Shown: positions 49,305 through 56,478, numbered from the stretch's first letter. The stretch is 64,000 nucleotides of DNA from Aggregatibacter segnis ATCC 33393 (GCF_000185305.1 NZ_GL622200.1:823252-887251); one strand, 5' to 3'. The notes: generated from the letters alone by a model not told the origin. Program-made: numbers and translations.

Positions 49305-51326
49305 TTAGGACTTTCCCACAAAAGACAATTTTTCTTTTTTAGCAAATTCTAAAAAGGCTTCAGCTATCCCATCTTGAGTTTTGCCGTCGTGGTTAAACAG
49401 GTCGTGCTTAACGATTAAATGCCCGTGACTATCCAGCACGGGTGAACCATTTTCATTACGGACAAAGATTTTATCGCCGCTGTTGTCTTTACTCGGTTCT
49501 TGCATGGTAGCAAAGAAAATTGGATAGTCCTCCACTTTTGGACAAAGAGTGTCATGCCATTTTTGTACGAATAAAACGCTGGTTTTGGTGCCAGTATGTG
49601 GTTTAAATACGTTCCCATGCAAACCAACTACTGCAAGGATACGACAACGTTCTGCAATAAATTCGCGAATGGCTTTGTCAGAGCTGTTATTGAAACGTCC
49701 TTGCGGTAATACTATCGCCATGCGTCCGCCGTCTTTTAAAAAGTCCAAATTGCGTTCGATAAAAAGAATATCGCGTCCGACTTTAGTTTGCGTTTTGCCG
49801 TTCGGTTTCTTGCCTAATTCATATTTAGCTAAAATACGGCTTTCTTTTATATCGCCAGCAAATGGAGGATTAGCCATTAAAATATCGAACTTGAAATCCC
49901 TATTACTTTCATTACTTACTCGAAGCTGTCTAATTTTTTTCCAGCCTTCACCATAAGTATCTAGCCATTCTGTATCTCCTACAATTTCTTTTTTTGTATT
50001 ACCTGTTTTTTCATCCCAACGTTCCCAATCTAAAGTATTTAGATGGAGAACATTCGTCTGTCCATCACCAGCAATGAGATTTAACGTTCTTGCAACACGT
50101 ACTGCTTTTTCATCAAAATCTATTGCAAAGACTTTAGTGGTTACATAATCTGTACACTCAATAGGTTTTTCTTTACTGGTAAATAAATGGCTCTTATGTA
50201 ATCCTTCCTCTTTAAGGATTTGTTCCCATACATGGAAAATGGTATGTACAGGGAAGCCACAACTACCAGATGCAGTATCAATTATGCTTTCATCCTTTGT
50301 AGGATTAAGCATTTTTACACACATATCAATGATATAACGAGGAGTAAAATACTGTCCTTTCTCGCCCTTGCTTGATTTACTTATTAGATATTCGAAAGCT
50401 TCATCGACTACATCTAAGTTAGAATTGAATAATTTCACATCTTGAAGTGATGACACACAAACCGATAAATGTGATGGCGTAAGTTGAATTTTTGCATCTT
50501 TAGAAAATACACCTTCCCATTTTTCATTCGCTTTTTTAAATAAAGATTGAATTTTATTTTTTAATTCAATTTCTGTATTACCATTATTTCTGAACTCTAA
50601 ATATCGTTTTTCATTTCTTCCACTTTGCATTTCATCATAAAGTTTTGTGAAGATAAGTTTAAATACTTCTTCGAATACATCTATTCCTGCATTCGCTAGA
50701 ACTTCATCCTCCATTTCTAGAATAAGATCTTTTAAAGATTTTCTTTCATTTACCAATTTATCATGTTTAATTAGGTCATGAATAGTATATTTTTCATTCA
50801 ATATATCTGATAATTTTTCATTCACGTTAGGAATGTTAGATATATCTTCAAAATAGTTTGGATCTTTACGATGATAGAATGAAATAGATTCACCATTAGT
50901 CCAAACTCCCATAGGTGAACCCGTGGCATTACAATAAGATTTTAATTGCTCTTTACCATCTTTTATTTTTGGTTTTTTAAGTTCTACTATAATATAGGCT
51001 GATGTAATGTTATCTTTATCCCATATAATAATATCTGCACGTTTCTCTTCTCTACCAAAATTTACTGCACTTTCCACGCTTATTCTATCTATTGGATAAC
51101 GGTATTTATTAATAAGAGTAGATAAATATAGCTGTCTAATAACCTCTTCAGGAGTTAGTTTGATTTCTTTTTTTCGGATAAGACAAGTGACAAAATAGAC
51201 TGTTTTTTCTTTTTGTTCTTTTAAAATTATTTTTTCTTCTAATTCCCTAATTTGATCTTGCGTAAATTGGGTTAATTTATATTGACTATCTTTAAGGATG
51301 GTTTCTAATTTAATAGTGTTAGTCAT
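49305..51326 (-). CDS. Fused restriction nuclease-N6-adenine methyltransferase
   Basis: The 673-residue product joins an HsdR-N-type nuclease domain (residues about 60-160; Asp98, Glu115-x-Lys117, Gln127-xxx-Tyr131) to an N6 adenine methylase with the SAM loop DTASGSCGFP near residue 350 and catalytic NPPF at 486-489. No DEAD-box helicase follows anywhere in the operon. Together with the S subunit this is the plan of BcgI-like type IIB enzymes, although many such proteins are annotated simply as HsdM. GAGAGG lies 6 nt before the ATG. The start is preceded by a repeat-containing leader ORF. Confidence 0.88.
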   Translation of the reverse strand: MTNTIKLETILKDSQYKLTQFTQDQIRELEEKIILKEQKEKTVYFVTCLIRKKEIKLTPEEVIRQLYLSTLINKYRYPIDRISVESAVNFGREEKRADIIIWDKDNITSAYIIVELKKPKIKDGKEQLKSYCNATGSPMGVWTNGESISFYHRKDPNYFEDISNIPNVNEKLSDILNEKYTIHDLIKHDKLVNERKSLKDLILEMEDEVLANAGIDVFEEVFKLIFTKLYDEMQSGRNEKRYLEFRNNGNTEIELKNKIQSLFKKANEKWEGVFSKDAKIQLTPSHLSVCVSSLQDVKLFNSNLDVVDEAFEYLISKSSKGEKGQYFTPRYIIDMCVKMLNPTKDESIIDTASGSCGFPVHTIFHVWEQILKEEGLHKSHLFTSKEKPIECTDYVTTKVFAIDFDEKAVRVARTLNLIAGDGQTNVLHLNTLDWERWDEKTGNTKKEIVGDTEWLDTYGEGWKKIRQLRVSNESNRDFKFDILMANPPFAGDIKESRILAKYELGKKPNGKTQTKVGRDILFIERNLDFLKDGGRMAIVLPQGRFNNSSDKAIREFIAERCRILAVVGLHGNVFKPHTGTKTSVLFVQKWHDTLCPKVEDYPIFFATMQEPSKDNSGDKIFVRNENGSPVLDSHGHLIVKHDLFNHDGKTQDGIAEAFLEFAKKEKLSFVGKS

Positions 51327-51362
51327 TAGAAACCTCTCATAAGTTTTGAAAGGTTGGTATAA

Positions 51363-51428
51363 TTAGGCTTGTAGGCTTGTAGGCTTGTAGGCTTGTAGGC
51401 TTGTAGGCTTGTAGGCTTGTAGGGACAT
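51363..51428 (-). CDS. Leader ORF encoded by octanucleotide repeats
   Basis: AAGGA lies 7 nt before an ATG (51428) that opens a 21-codon frame reading M-S-L-Q-A-Y-K-P-T with the unit SLQAYKPT repeated. With seven repeat copies it ends at TAA just past the tract, 36 nt before the methylase start. Frame arithmetic shows that 5, 8 or 11 copies would end at TAATG overlapping the methylase ATG, while 6 or 9 copies would end at TGA 10 nt before it. Expression is inferred from the ribosome site; no peptide family is known. Confidence 0.55.
   Translation of the reverse strand: MSLQAYKPTSLQAYKPTSLQA
51364..51423. repeat. Octanucleotide tandem repeat, 7.5 copies of TAGGCTTG
   Basis: Seven perfect copies of TAGGCTTG (51364-51419) plus TAGG. 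It lies between the regulator gene and the methylase gene. Perfect short tandem repeats of this kind are slippage-prone contingency loci in Pasteurellaceae. Confidence 0.95.
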
Positions 51429-51465
51429 TTTTTGTTCCTTATTGAGTTAATATCAAGTTAAATAT

Positions 51466-51801
51466 TTATTGTTTATTGGAAATTTCTTTGAAAGAAATTG
51501 AGAAAGCATCTTTTAGGTTTTCAGGCATTGAGCGGTAGTCTGCAATCAATTTTTCTTCTTGTGCTGAAATCGAACTTTCTTGAGTTGCTGCTTGAAACAT
51601 TGATCCATTTCCTGTGAGCAGCCAAGTTATACTGATTTCTAACCCCTTATGAATTTTCACTAGAGCATCTACATTTGGATCGCGTCCCTCATTCAAGTAA
51701 TTCATTGCCGAACGATATGAGATTCCCGTTACATTAGAAAATTCAGTAACGGTCATATTTTTGGCTTCTAAGATCTGCTTTAAACGTTCAGATATGCACA
51801 T
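51466..51801 (-). CDS. Cro/CI-type helix-turn-helix regulator
   Basis: The 111-residue product begins CISERLKQILEAKNMTVTEFSNVTGISYRSAMNYLNEGRDP, an XRE helix-turn-helix at about residues 4-60, followed by the WLLTGNG segment common in phage-type repressors. First gene of the defence operon, in the position of restriction controller (C) proteins. It is divergent from the right transposase, and three copies of an 8-bp half-site lie in the shared region, so it may control both. Confidence 0.85.
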   Translation of the reverse strand: MCISERLKQILEAKNMTVTEFSNVTGISYRSAMNYLNEGRDPNVDALVKIHKGLEISITWLLTGNGSMFQAATQESSISAQEEKLIADYRSMPENLKDAFSISFKEISNKQ

Positions 51802-51804
51802 TGT

Positions 51805-51877
51805 TTCATATTCCTATTGTAAAAAGTGAATGAATGTGATATATTGTACACAAACAATATGAATGATGTTTCATATT
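51805..51877. promoter_or_regulatory. Candidate operator of the transposon regulator
   Basis: Half-site TTCATATT occurs at 51805-51812 and again at 51870-51877. The latter pairs with AATATGAA (51856-51863) as a perfect 8-6-8 inverted repeat. The sites flank the regulator start and precede the transposase start, which fits autoregulation. Confidence 0.5.
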
Positions 51878-51906
51878 TTAGTTTAAGTAAGGTGTGATCT
51901 CAATAT

Positions 51907-52941
51907 ATGCCTCAACATTTTTCCCTTTCATGTAAGTCACGCAAGTTTTCGCCTGTCAAGATGGCACAGCTATCTGATAGCGAAGCGCGGACATTGCTAT
52001 GCCAAATTCGTTGGGGGAGTGAGGAGAATGTGGTATGTCCGAAATGTAGCGTACAACATATTGCTTATCGCATTGCCAGTCGCCATCAATGGCGGTGTAA
52101 ACATTGTCATCATACCTTTAGCGTCACATCAGGCACGATTTTTGCCGACCGTAAGTTATCTATTCAGACCTACCTTTACGCGATAGCCTTATTTGTTAAT
52201 GCCGCTAAAGGCTTGTCTGCTTGCCAACTCTCGCGTGATTTGAATGTTCAGTACAAAACAGCTTTTACGCTTGCTCACAAAATCCGTGAAAGTTTACAAA
52301 TTCAGAAACAGTTATTTCCGCTTTCAGGTGAAATCCATATTGACGGCACTTATGTTCATTCTGCTTCACGTCCTAAAAATAAGAAAAGTGAACGCGTGGA
52401 CAGACGGTTGAAAGAAAATGCCAATCCTAATAAACGGTCAATTTTGGTGATGCGAAGCCGTTATACCGAAGAAGAAACCGTAGAAAACCCGTATTTAGTG
52501 GGCGCAAAGAAAACTTTAACCTTTCCGATTTTATCGGAAAATAGCCAAGTCGTGAATAAACTGGCAACAAGCTATATCAAGGCAGGCAGTCGTATTCATG
52601 CAGACGAAAATTCAGCTTATGACGAATTGATGATTCACTACGATTTACGCCGTGTGAACCATCAAAAAGAATACCGTAGCGATGAAGGTATAACAAACAA
52701 CCTTGCAGAAAGCTATTTCAGTCGCTTTAAGCGTATGATTATTGGCACACATCATAAAATCAGCAATAAGTATCTTGATAACTATGCCAACGAATGTGCT
52801 TATCGAGAAGATAATCGCCGCGTGGATAATTTAAGCCTATTTAACAGCACGCTTGAGCAATGTCTTGCTACCGACAATACAACAGACTGGCAAGGCTATT
52901 GGCAGGGTAATCATAGACAAGCAGAAAGGTTAATAATGTAA
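51907..52941 (+). CDS. IS1595-family (ISXO2-like) transposase, right copy
   Basis: The 344-residue product has the same plan as the left copy: zinc ribbon (CPKC...CKHC), DNA-binding helices (LSRDLNVQYKTAFTLAHK), and catalytic HIDGTYV, HADENSAYD and ITNNLAESYFSRFKR. Divergent from the regulator gene. Its stop codon overlaps the next ATG (TAATG), so the accessory gene is translationally coupled. All active-site motifs are intact. Confidence 0.9.
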   Translation: MPQHFSLSCKSRKFSPVKMAQLSDSEARTLLCQIRWGSEENVVCPKCSVQHIAYRIASRHQWRCKHCHHTFSVTSGTIFADRKLSIQTYLYAIALFVNAAKGLSACQLSRDLNVQYKTAFTLAHKIRESLQIQKQLFPLSGEIHIDGTYVHSASRPKNKKSERVDRRLKENANPNKRSILVMRSRYTEEETVENPYLVGAKKTLTFPILSENSQVVNKLATSYIKAGSRIHADENSAYDELMIHYDLRRVNHQKEYRSDEGITNNLAESYFSRFKRMIIGTHHKISNKYLDNYANECAYREDNRRVDNLSLFNSTLEQCLATDNTTDWQGYWQGNHRQAERLIM

Positions 52942-53378
52942 TGGGAAATAAAATCTACTTTAGCCAAATTCAGGCAAAAATCGATCGCTTGCAACGTGAA
53001 CGAACACAGGTGCTAGAGCATCTCGAATTAGTCGAAAGAAAAATCCAAAAGCTCAACGATGCCCTTGAAGTGATGGAAGGTGAAGCTTTAACCGATGAAT
53101 ATGATACAGAGGTTTATTCATATCGAACCTACAAACATAGATTCCGTGGAAAATTAAGACCAATGGTCTTAGCGGTACTCAAAGCCCAACCCGACCATTA
53201 TTTCACGGTCAATGAAATTACTGAGATTGTCTTAATAAAAGACAGACAAAACCCTATCGTTCGTCCGAAGCATACGGTTTCGGTGCGTGGTGCGTTAAAA
53301 CATTGGCTGACAAAAGGTGTCGTAGAACGACTAGAAAGAGGCGTGACTGATGTCAAATGGCGACTAAAACAAAAATAG
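52941..53378 (+). CDS. Coiled-coil/winged-helix transposon accessory protein A
   Basis: A 145-residue product with an N-terminal coiled coil (residues about 5-48, KIDRLQRERTQVLEHLELVERKIQKL) and a C-terminal winged-helix-like region (HYFTVNEITEIVL, VSVRGALKHWLTKGVVERL). Coupled to the transposase by a stop-start overlap. Probably a DNA-binding helper or regulator of transposition; function inferred from position only. Confidence 0.65.
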   Translation: MGNKIYFSQIQAKIDRLQRERTQVLEHLELVERKIQKLNDALEVMEGEALTDEYDTEVYSYRTYKHRFRGKLRPMVLAVLKAQPDHYFTVNEITEIVLIKDRQNPIVRPKHTVSVRGALKHWLTKGVVERLERGVTDVKWRLKQK

Positions 53379-53406
53379 CGGTATTTCTACCGCTACTTAT
53401 CCATTT

Positions 53407-53904
53407 TTACTCAAGAGGTTTTAATCGCCATTCAGAACGTCTGAAAAATCCTCGCTTTATTGTCCGTTTATGTAATTCAACTTCTCTCCGTTCAATAATT
53501 CCTTTCTTATACAGTTCTTTCAATACGCGAGCAACGGCTAATTCATGCTCTCTTTTAGGTGAAAAATAATCTTTGCCACTATCTAATGCCAAAGCCTCAT
53601 TTGCAATCGAGTATAATGTTTTCCAACGTTCACTTTGCTTTAATACCCTTGCGACCAACAATTGAAGATTTTGTTTAAACAAACGAGGTTTTATTAGCCT
53701 TGACGCATTAAATTGTGTTTTGATTTGCCTTAAATCGAAATTGGGTTCGAGGTACATCAAAGTATTCTCAAAACAGAGTATTTTATCTTCTAAATCTGAT
53801 TTCTGTTGTTCTAACTGAGTAAGCTGATGTTCAAGAATTGCTTTTTCTTTATAGCTGCTTTCAATTAATTTGCTAAATTGAGAAATAAGGTGGGATTCCG
53901 CCAT
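53407..53904 (-). CDS. Coiled-coil/winged-helix transposon accessory protein B
   Basis: The product (165 residues from MAESHLISQ) has the same layout as protein A: an N-terminal coiled coil (AILEHQLTQLEQQKSDLEDKI), then a winged-helix-like region (WKTLYSIANEALAL, LAVARVLKELYKKGIIERREVELHKRTI). ATG 53904 is preferred because GGAG lies 9 nt upstream; the ATG at 53919 overlaps that site. It faces inward from the right end, convergent with protein A. Its ribosome site lies in a hairpin stem. Confidence 0.65.
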   Translation of the reverse strand: MAESHLISQFSKLIESSYKEKAILEHQLTQLEQQKSDLEDKILCFENTLMYLEPNFDLRQIKTQFNASRLIKPRLFKQNLQLLVARVLKQSERWKTLYSIANEALALDSGKDYFSPKREHELAVARVLKELYKKGIIERREVELHKRTIKRGFFRRSEWRLKPLE

Positions 53905-53908
53905 AATA

Positions 53909-53945
53909 AAAATCTCCATTGAGTTAAACTTTCAATGGAGATTTT
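53909..53945 (-). promoter_or_regulatory. Hairpin covering the ribosome site of accessory gene B
   Basis: A perfect 14-bp stem (AAAATCTCCATTGA and its complement, loop 53923-53931). On the minus strand the downstream arm holds the GGAG and the first ATG of accessory gene B. Any transcript entering from azoR would fold and hide the ribosome site. Confidence 0.65.
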
Positions 53946-53963
53946 AGTATTTTCAATCGGTTA

Positions 53964-53991
53964 GGTCTTTGTGCAACTGCTACATAATACC
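53964..53991 (-). repeat. Right terminal inverted repeat, 28 bp
   Basis: Exact reverse complement of the left end 44838-44865; outermost bases AATACC on the plus strand. Confidence 0.97.
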
Positions 53992-54001
53992 GCAAGATCA
54001 C
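53992..54001. repeat. Direct repeat (target duplication), right copy
   Basis: GCAAGATCAC, identical to 44828-44837. Confidence 0.9.
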
Positions 54002-54110
54002 GGATAACCACATTTTTGCCGGCAAGTTTGCTGACGAAATAATCGGATAATTGGTTGGTTTGTGAATTGTCTGTCAGAATGCTGGATTTTAAGACAAGAA
54101 CATTGTTCAT
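53992..54110 (-). pseudogene. azoR: azoR 5' fragment, split by the transposon
   Basis: Encodes the first 39 codons of azoreductase: [12 protein letters not shown], then [13 protein letters not shown] and VVIRDLA, which align with E. coli AzoR and continue directly into ANPLPHF at 44837. The native start with TTCC-rich leader lies at 54110. Transcripts from the azoR promoter now read into the right transposon end. Confidence 0.92.
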
Positions 54111-54312
54111 GTTATTTCCTTTTTGAAATCATTAAGTGAAAAGTGCGGTCATTTTAACGGGTATTTAAGAAAGATAAATAGGACTTTTTGAAAAGCATTA
54201 TTAATGTTGGGTTAATAATCCTTTATTTTTCAGCTGGCCGCGAAGGTGGCATTGAGATAAGCGATACTTTATAATCCTCGACCTTATTTATTCTTACTAA
54301 GGAACAATTATT

Positions 54313-55371
54313 ATGTGGTCTGATATTTTTGTCGGTTATGGCGTGTTTATTTTAGAAGTGATCACCTTGTTATTGGTGGTTGCGGCAGTGGTTGCCATGA
54401 TCATTGCTATGAAACAAAAAAAAGCGCATTTACACGGTGAATTGGTGATTACCGATTTATCAAAAGAATTTGAGGAAAACAGCAAAATATTGAGCAACTT
54501 TCACCTCAGCGAAGATGAATTAAAAGAAGCGGAAAAAGCAGAGAAAAAGGCAGAAAAGGCGAAAGCAAAAGCCTTAAAAGCACAACGTAAAAAAGGTGAA
54601 GATACGGAATCCGAACGTAAACCAAGCCTTTATGTATTACATTTTAAAGGCGATATTTCTGCTTCAGAAACAGCGGCATTGCGGGAAGAAATCAGCGCCA
54701 TTGTTCAGGTGGCGAAGCCAAATGATGAAGTGTTACTGTGCTTGGAAAGCCCCGGCGGTGTGGTTCATGGTTATGGGTTAGCCGCATCGCAATTAATGCG
54801 TTTGAAACAGCATAATATCAAGTTGACGGTTGCTGTGGATAAAGTGGCAGCAAGCGGTGGTTATATGATGGCCTGCGTTGCCGATAAAATTGTATCCGCG
54901 CCTTTTGCGATTATTGGCTCTATTGGGGTCGTTGCTCAGATTCCAAACATTCATCGTTTATTGAAAAAACATGATGTAGACGTGGATGTAATGACAGCAG
55001 GTGAATACAAACGTACCGTGACCATGTTGGGTGAAAATACCGAAAAAGGAAAACAAAAATTCCAACAAGAGTTAGAAGAAACCCACCAATTATTCAAACA
55101 ATTTGTTTCGCAAAATCGACCGCACTTGGATGTAGAGCAAGTGGCAACCGGTGAGCACTGGTTTGGTCAACAGGCATTAAATTTGAATCTCGTGGATGAG
55201 ATTATGACCAGCGATGATTTATTGCTACAAGCGATGAAAGAAAAACAACTTATTGGCGTGAAATATGTGGTGAAAAAATCGTTGCTACAGAAAGTAGGAA
55301 AGCAAGCAGAGGAGAGTGTTGATAATATCGCGTTGCGTTGGCTGAAGAAAAATGAGAGAACGCTGATGTAA
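54313..55371 (+). CDS. sohB: SohB inner-membrane S49 serine peptidase
   Basis: Signal-peptide-peptidase-like protease facing the periplasm. The 352-residue product has an N-terminal membrane helix (residues 8-32), a highly charged linker rich in Lys and Glu (70-95) and the S49 domain with LESPGGVVHGYG, nucleophile Ser in AASGGYMMACVAD and the Lys in GEYKRT. AAGGA precedes the ATG. Length matches E. coli SohB. Confidence 0.95.
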   Translation: MWSDIFVGYGVFILEVITLLLVVAAVVAMIIAMKQKKAHLHGELVITDLSKEFEENSKILSNFHLSEDELKEAEKAEKKAEKAKAKALKAQRKKGEDTESERKPSLYVLHFKGDISASETAALREEISAIVQVAKPNDEVLLCLESPGGVVHGYGLAASQLMRLKQHNIKLTVAVDKVAASGGYMMACVADKIVSAPFAIIGSIGVVAQIPNIHRLLKKHDVDVDVMTAGEYKRTVTMLGENTEKGKQKFQQELEETHQLFKQFVSQNRPHLDVEQVATGEHWFGQQALNLNLVDEIMTSDDLLLQAMKEKQLIGVKYVVKKSLLQKVGKQAEESVDNIALRWLKKNERTLM

Positions 55372-55391
55372 GGTTGTGTCATACAAACAAT

Positions 55392-55421
55392 AAGAAAGGG
55401 CATAGAGCCCTTTCTTTTTTT
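55392..55421. terminator. Terminator between sohB and the kinase gene
   Basis: A 10-bp stem AAGAAAGGGC / GCCCTTTCTT with a 5-nt loop and T-run between convergent genes. Confidence 0.85.
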
Positions 55422-55430
55422 GTGTCGCCT

Positions 55431-56306
55431 TTAGCGATTTTCGTAACGTTGTAACACATCATGTACAAGCTTATTGGCAAGTGCCACATAGTTGCCATGG
55501 AAACGGCTACTGAAATTAAGCAGATGATAAAGCTGATAAATGATTTTCCGCTCTTGATAACCTTCATCTAACGGGAAAGTGCGGTGGTAATTTTCATAGA
55601 ATTCATGTGGGAACGGCTCGAATAATTCGGTAAAGGCCAAATCACATTCCCGATCGCCCCAATAGCATGCCGGATCATAAGTCACGGTATGCCCATCAAT
55701 ATTCGCACAGTTTTCAATCCATAAGTTGCCGTGTAAGAGCGATGGTTTAGGTTGATGTTTGGCTAACAAGGTTGCTACGGCTTTTATGATTTCTTCTTTA
55801 TCACCGAAATACAGATTCTTTTCCGCACAGAGCTGTAATTGCCAACCAATGCGTTGTTCACTGAAGAATGTTGCCCAACGAGAACCCCATTCATTCGGTT
55901 GATATTGCGGCCCGAGCCAGGTATCAAAAGATAAACCGTAATTTTCCGAACCTTGATATTGGTGTAGCCGAGCCAATTGGTTACCAAATTCCGCCATATT
56001 TTGTGGCGTATTAGGCTGCATTGCTAATCCTTCTAACAACAGAAAACTATGATTTTGCGAACAACCGACGCCATAGACTTCCGGCACACGAACGGTATTG
56101 GTTTTTGCCAGCATGATTAACTGATCCGCTTCGGCACGGAACATGGAGCGGTAGGACTTTTCATTCATTTTTACAAAGACAGGCTGAATGCCGTCATCAA
56201 TGATCCAAGATTCATGCATTTCGCCGGTGTGAATTTTGGTTTTATTTTTGATGGAATAATACGCCCCGAATTGATCAGCTAAAACTTGAGAAATCGACTT
56301 CCACAT
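55431..56306 (-). CDS. Fructosamine-3-kinase family protein (YniA-like)
   Basis: The 291-residue product belongs to the fructosamine kinase/APH fold: GEMHESWIIDD...VFVKMNEK (ATP-binding Lys), LLHGNLWIENC (catalytic loop, Asn in place of the usual Asp after HG) and DPACYWGDRECDLAF. Such kinases phosphorylate ketoamine adducts for deglycation; the real substrate of bacterial members is often ribulosamine or unknown. The HGNLW form is typical of several YniA-type members. Confidence 0.9.
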   Translation of the reverse strand: MWKSISQVLADQFGAYYSIKNKTKIHTGEMHESWIIDDGIQPVFVKMNEKSYRSMFRAEADQLIMLAKTNTVRVPEVYGVGCSQNHSFLLLEGLAMQPNTPQNMAEFGNQLARLHQYQGSENYGLSFDTWLGPQYQPNEWGSRWATFFSEQRIGWQLQLCAEKNLYFGDKEEIIKAVATLLAKHQPKPSLLHGNLWIENCANIDGHTVTYDPACYWGDRECDLAFTELFEPFPHEFYENYHRTFPLDEGYQERKIIYQLYHLLNFSSRFHGNYVALANKLVHDVLQRYENR

Positions 56307-56415
56307 ACTCTGTTCCTTCTTTTCAGTTAATCATGTTTCTAGTGTAAAAGATTAAGAAAAAATTACTGTGACTCAAGTCAAAATTTAGGCATTTGGTTGT
56401 CATCCTAAAATATGC

Positions 56416-56421
56416 TAGAAT
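56416..56421 (+). promoter_or_regulatory. Extended -10 of the thrS promoter
   Basis: TATGCTAGAAT (56411-56421) gives an extended -10 about 125 nt before thrS, matching the cvpA promoter form. The transcript would start at about 56428, at the base of the leader hairpin. Confidence 0.5.
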
Positions 56422-56424
56422 TGC

Positions 56425-56478
56425 GCGCCGCACTTGGCTTGTCCGTTTGTAAGGATGATAAAAGTGCGGTGCTTTTTT
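56425..56478 (+). terminator. Attenuator-like hairpin in the thrS leader
   Basis: GCGCCGCACTT (56425-56435) pairs with AAGTGCGGTGC (56462-56472), an 11-bp stem with one G-T pair, followed directly by TTTTTT. The downstream arm contains an uptake signal. Loop bases GGCTTGT (56436-56442) can also pair with ACAAGCC (56502-56508) closer to the ribosome site. Confidence 0.5.

Larger units (their letters stand above)
44838..53991. mobile_element. 9.15 kb IS1595-family transposon carrying a restriction-modification/HEPN operon
   Basis: Bounded by perfect 28-bp inverted repeats (44838-44865 and 53964-53991, outer ends GGTATTATGTAG) and flanked by a 10-bp direct repeat within azoR. It contains, left to right: a small accessory gene, an ISXO2-like transposase, a HEPN protein, a specificity subunit, a nuclease-methyltransferase, a leader ORF with octanucleotide repeats, a Cro/CI-type regulator, a second ISXO2-like transposase and two coiled-coil/winged-helix accessory genes. 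No uptake signal occurs inside. I found no inner copies of the inverted repeat, so it probably moves as one unit. Confidence 0.93.

Noticed and set aside
47076-51326. Classical type I restriction system
   Set aside because: There is no HsdR helicase/translocase gene in or near the operon; the nuclease domain is fused to the methylase.
51364-51423. Possible CRISPR array in the repeat tract
   Set aside because: The 8-bp units are directly adjacent with no spacers; it is a simple tandem repeat.
51326-51428. Direct fusion of the leader ORF to the nuclease-methylase at some repeat number
   Set aside because: In the methylase frame a TAA follows the repeats at once, so no copy number gives a fusion; only the stop position of the leader changes.
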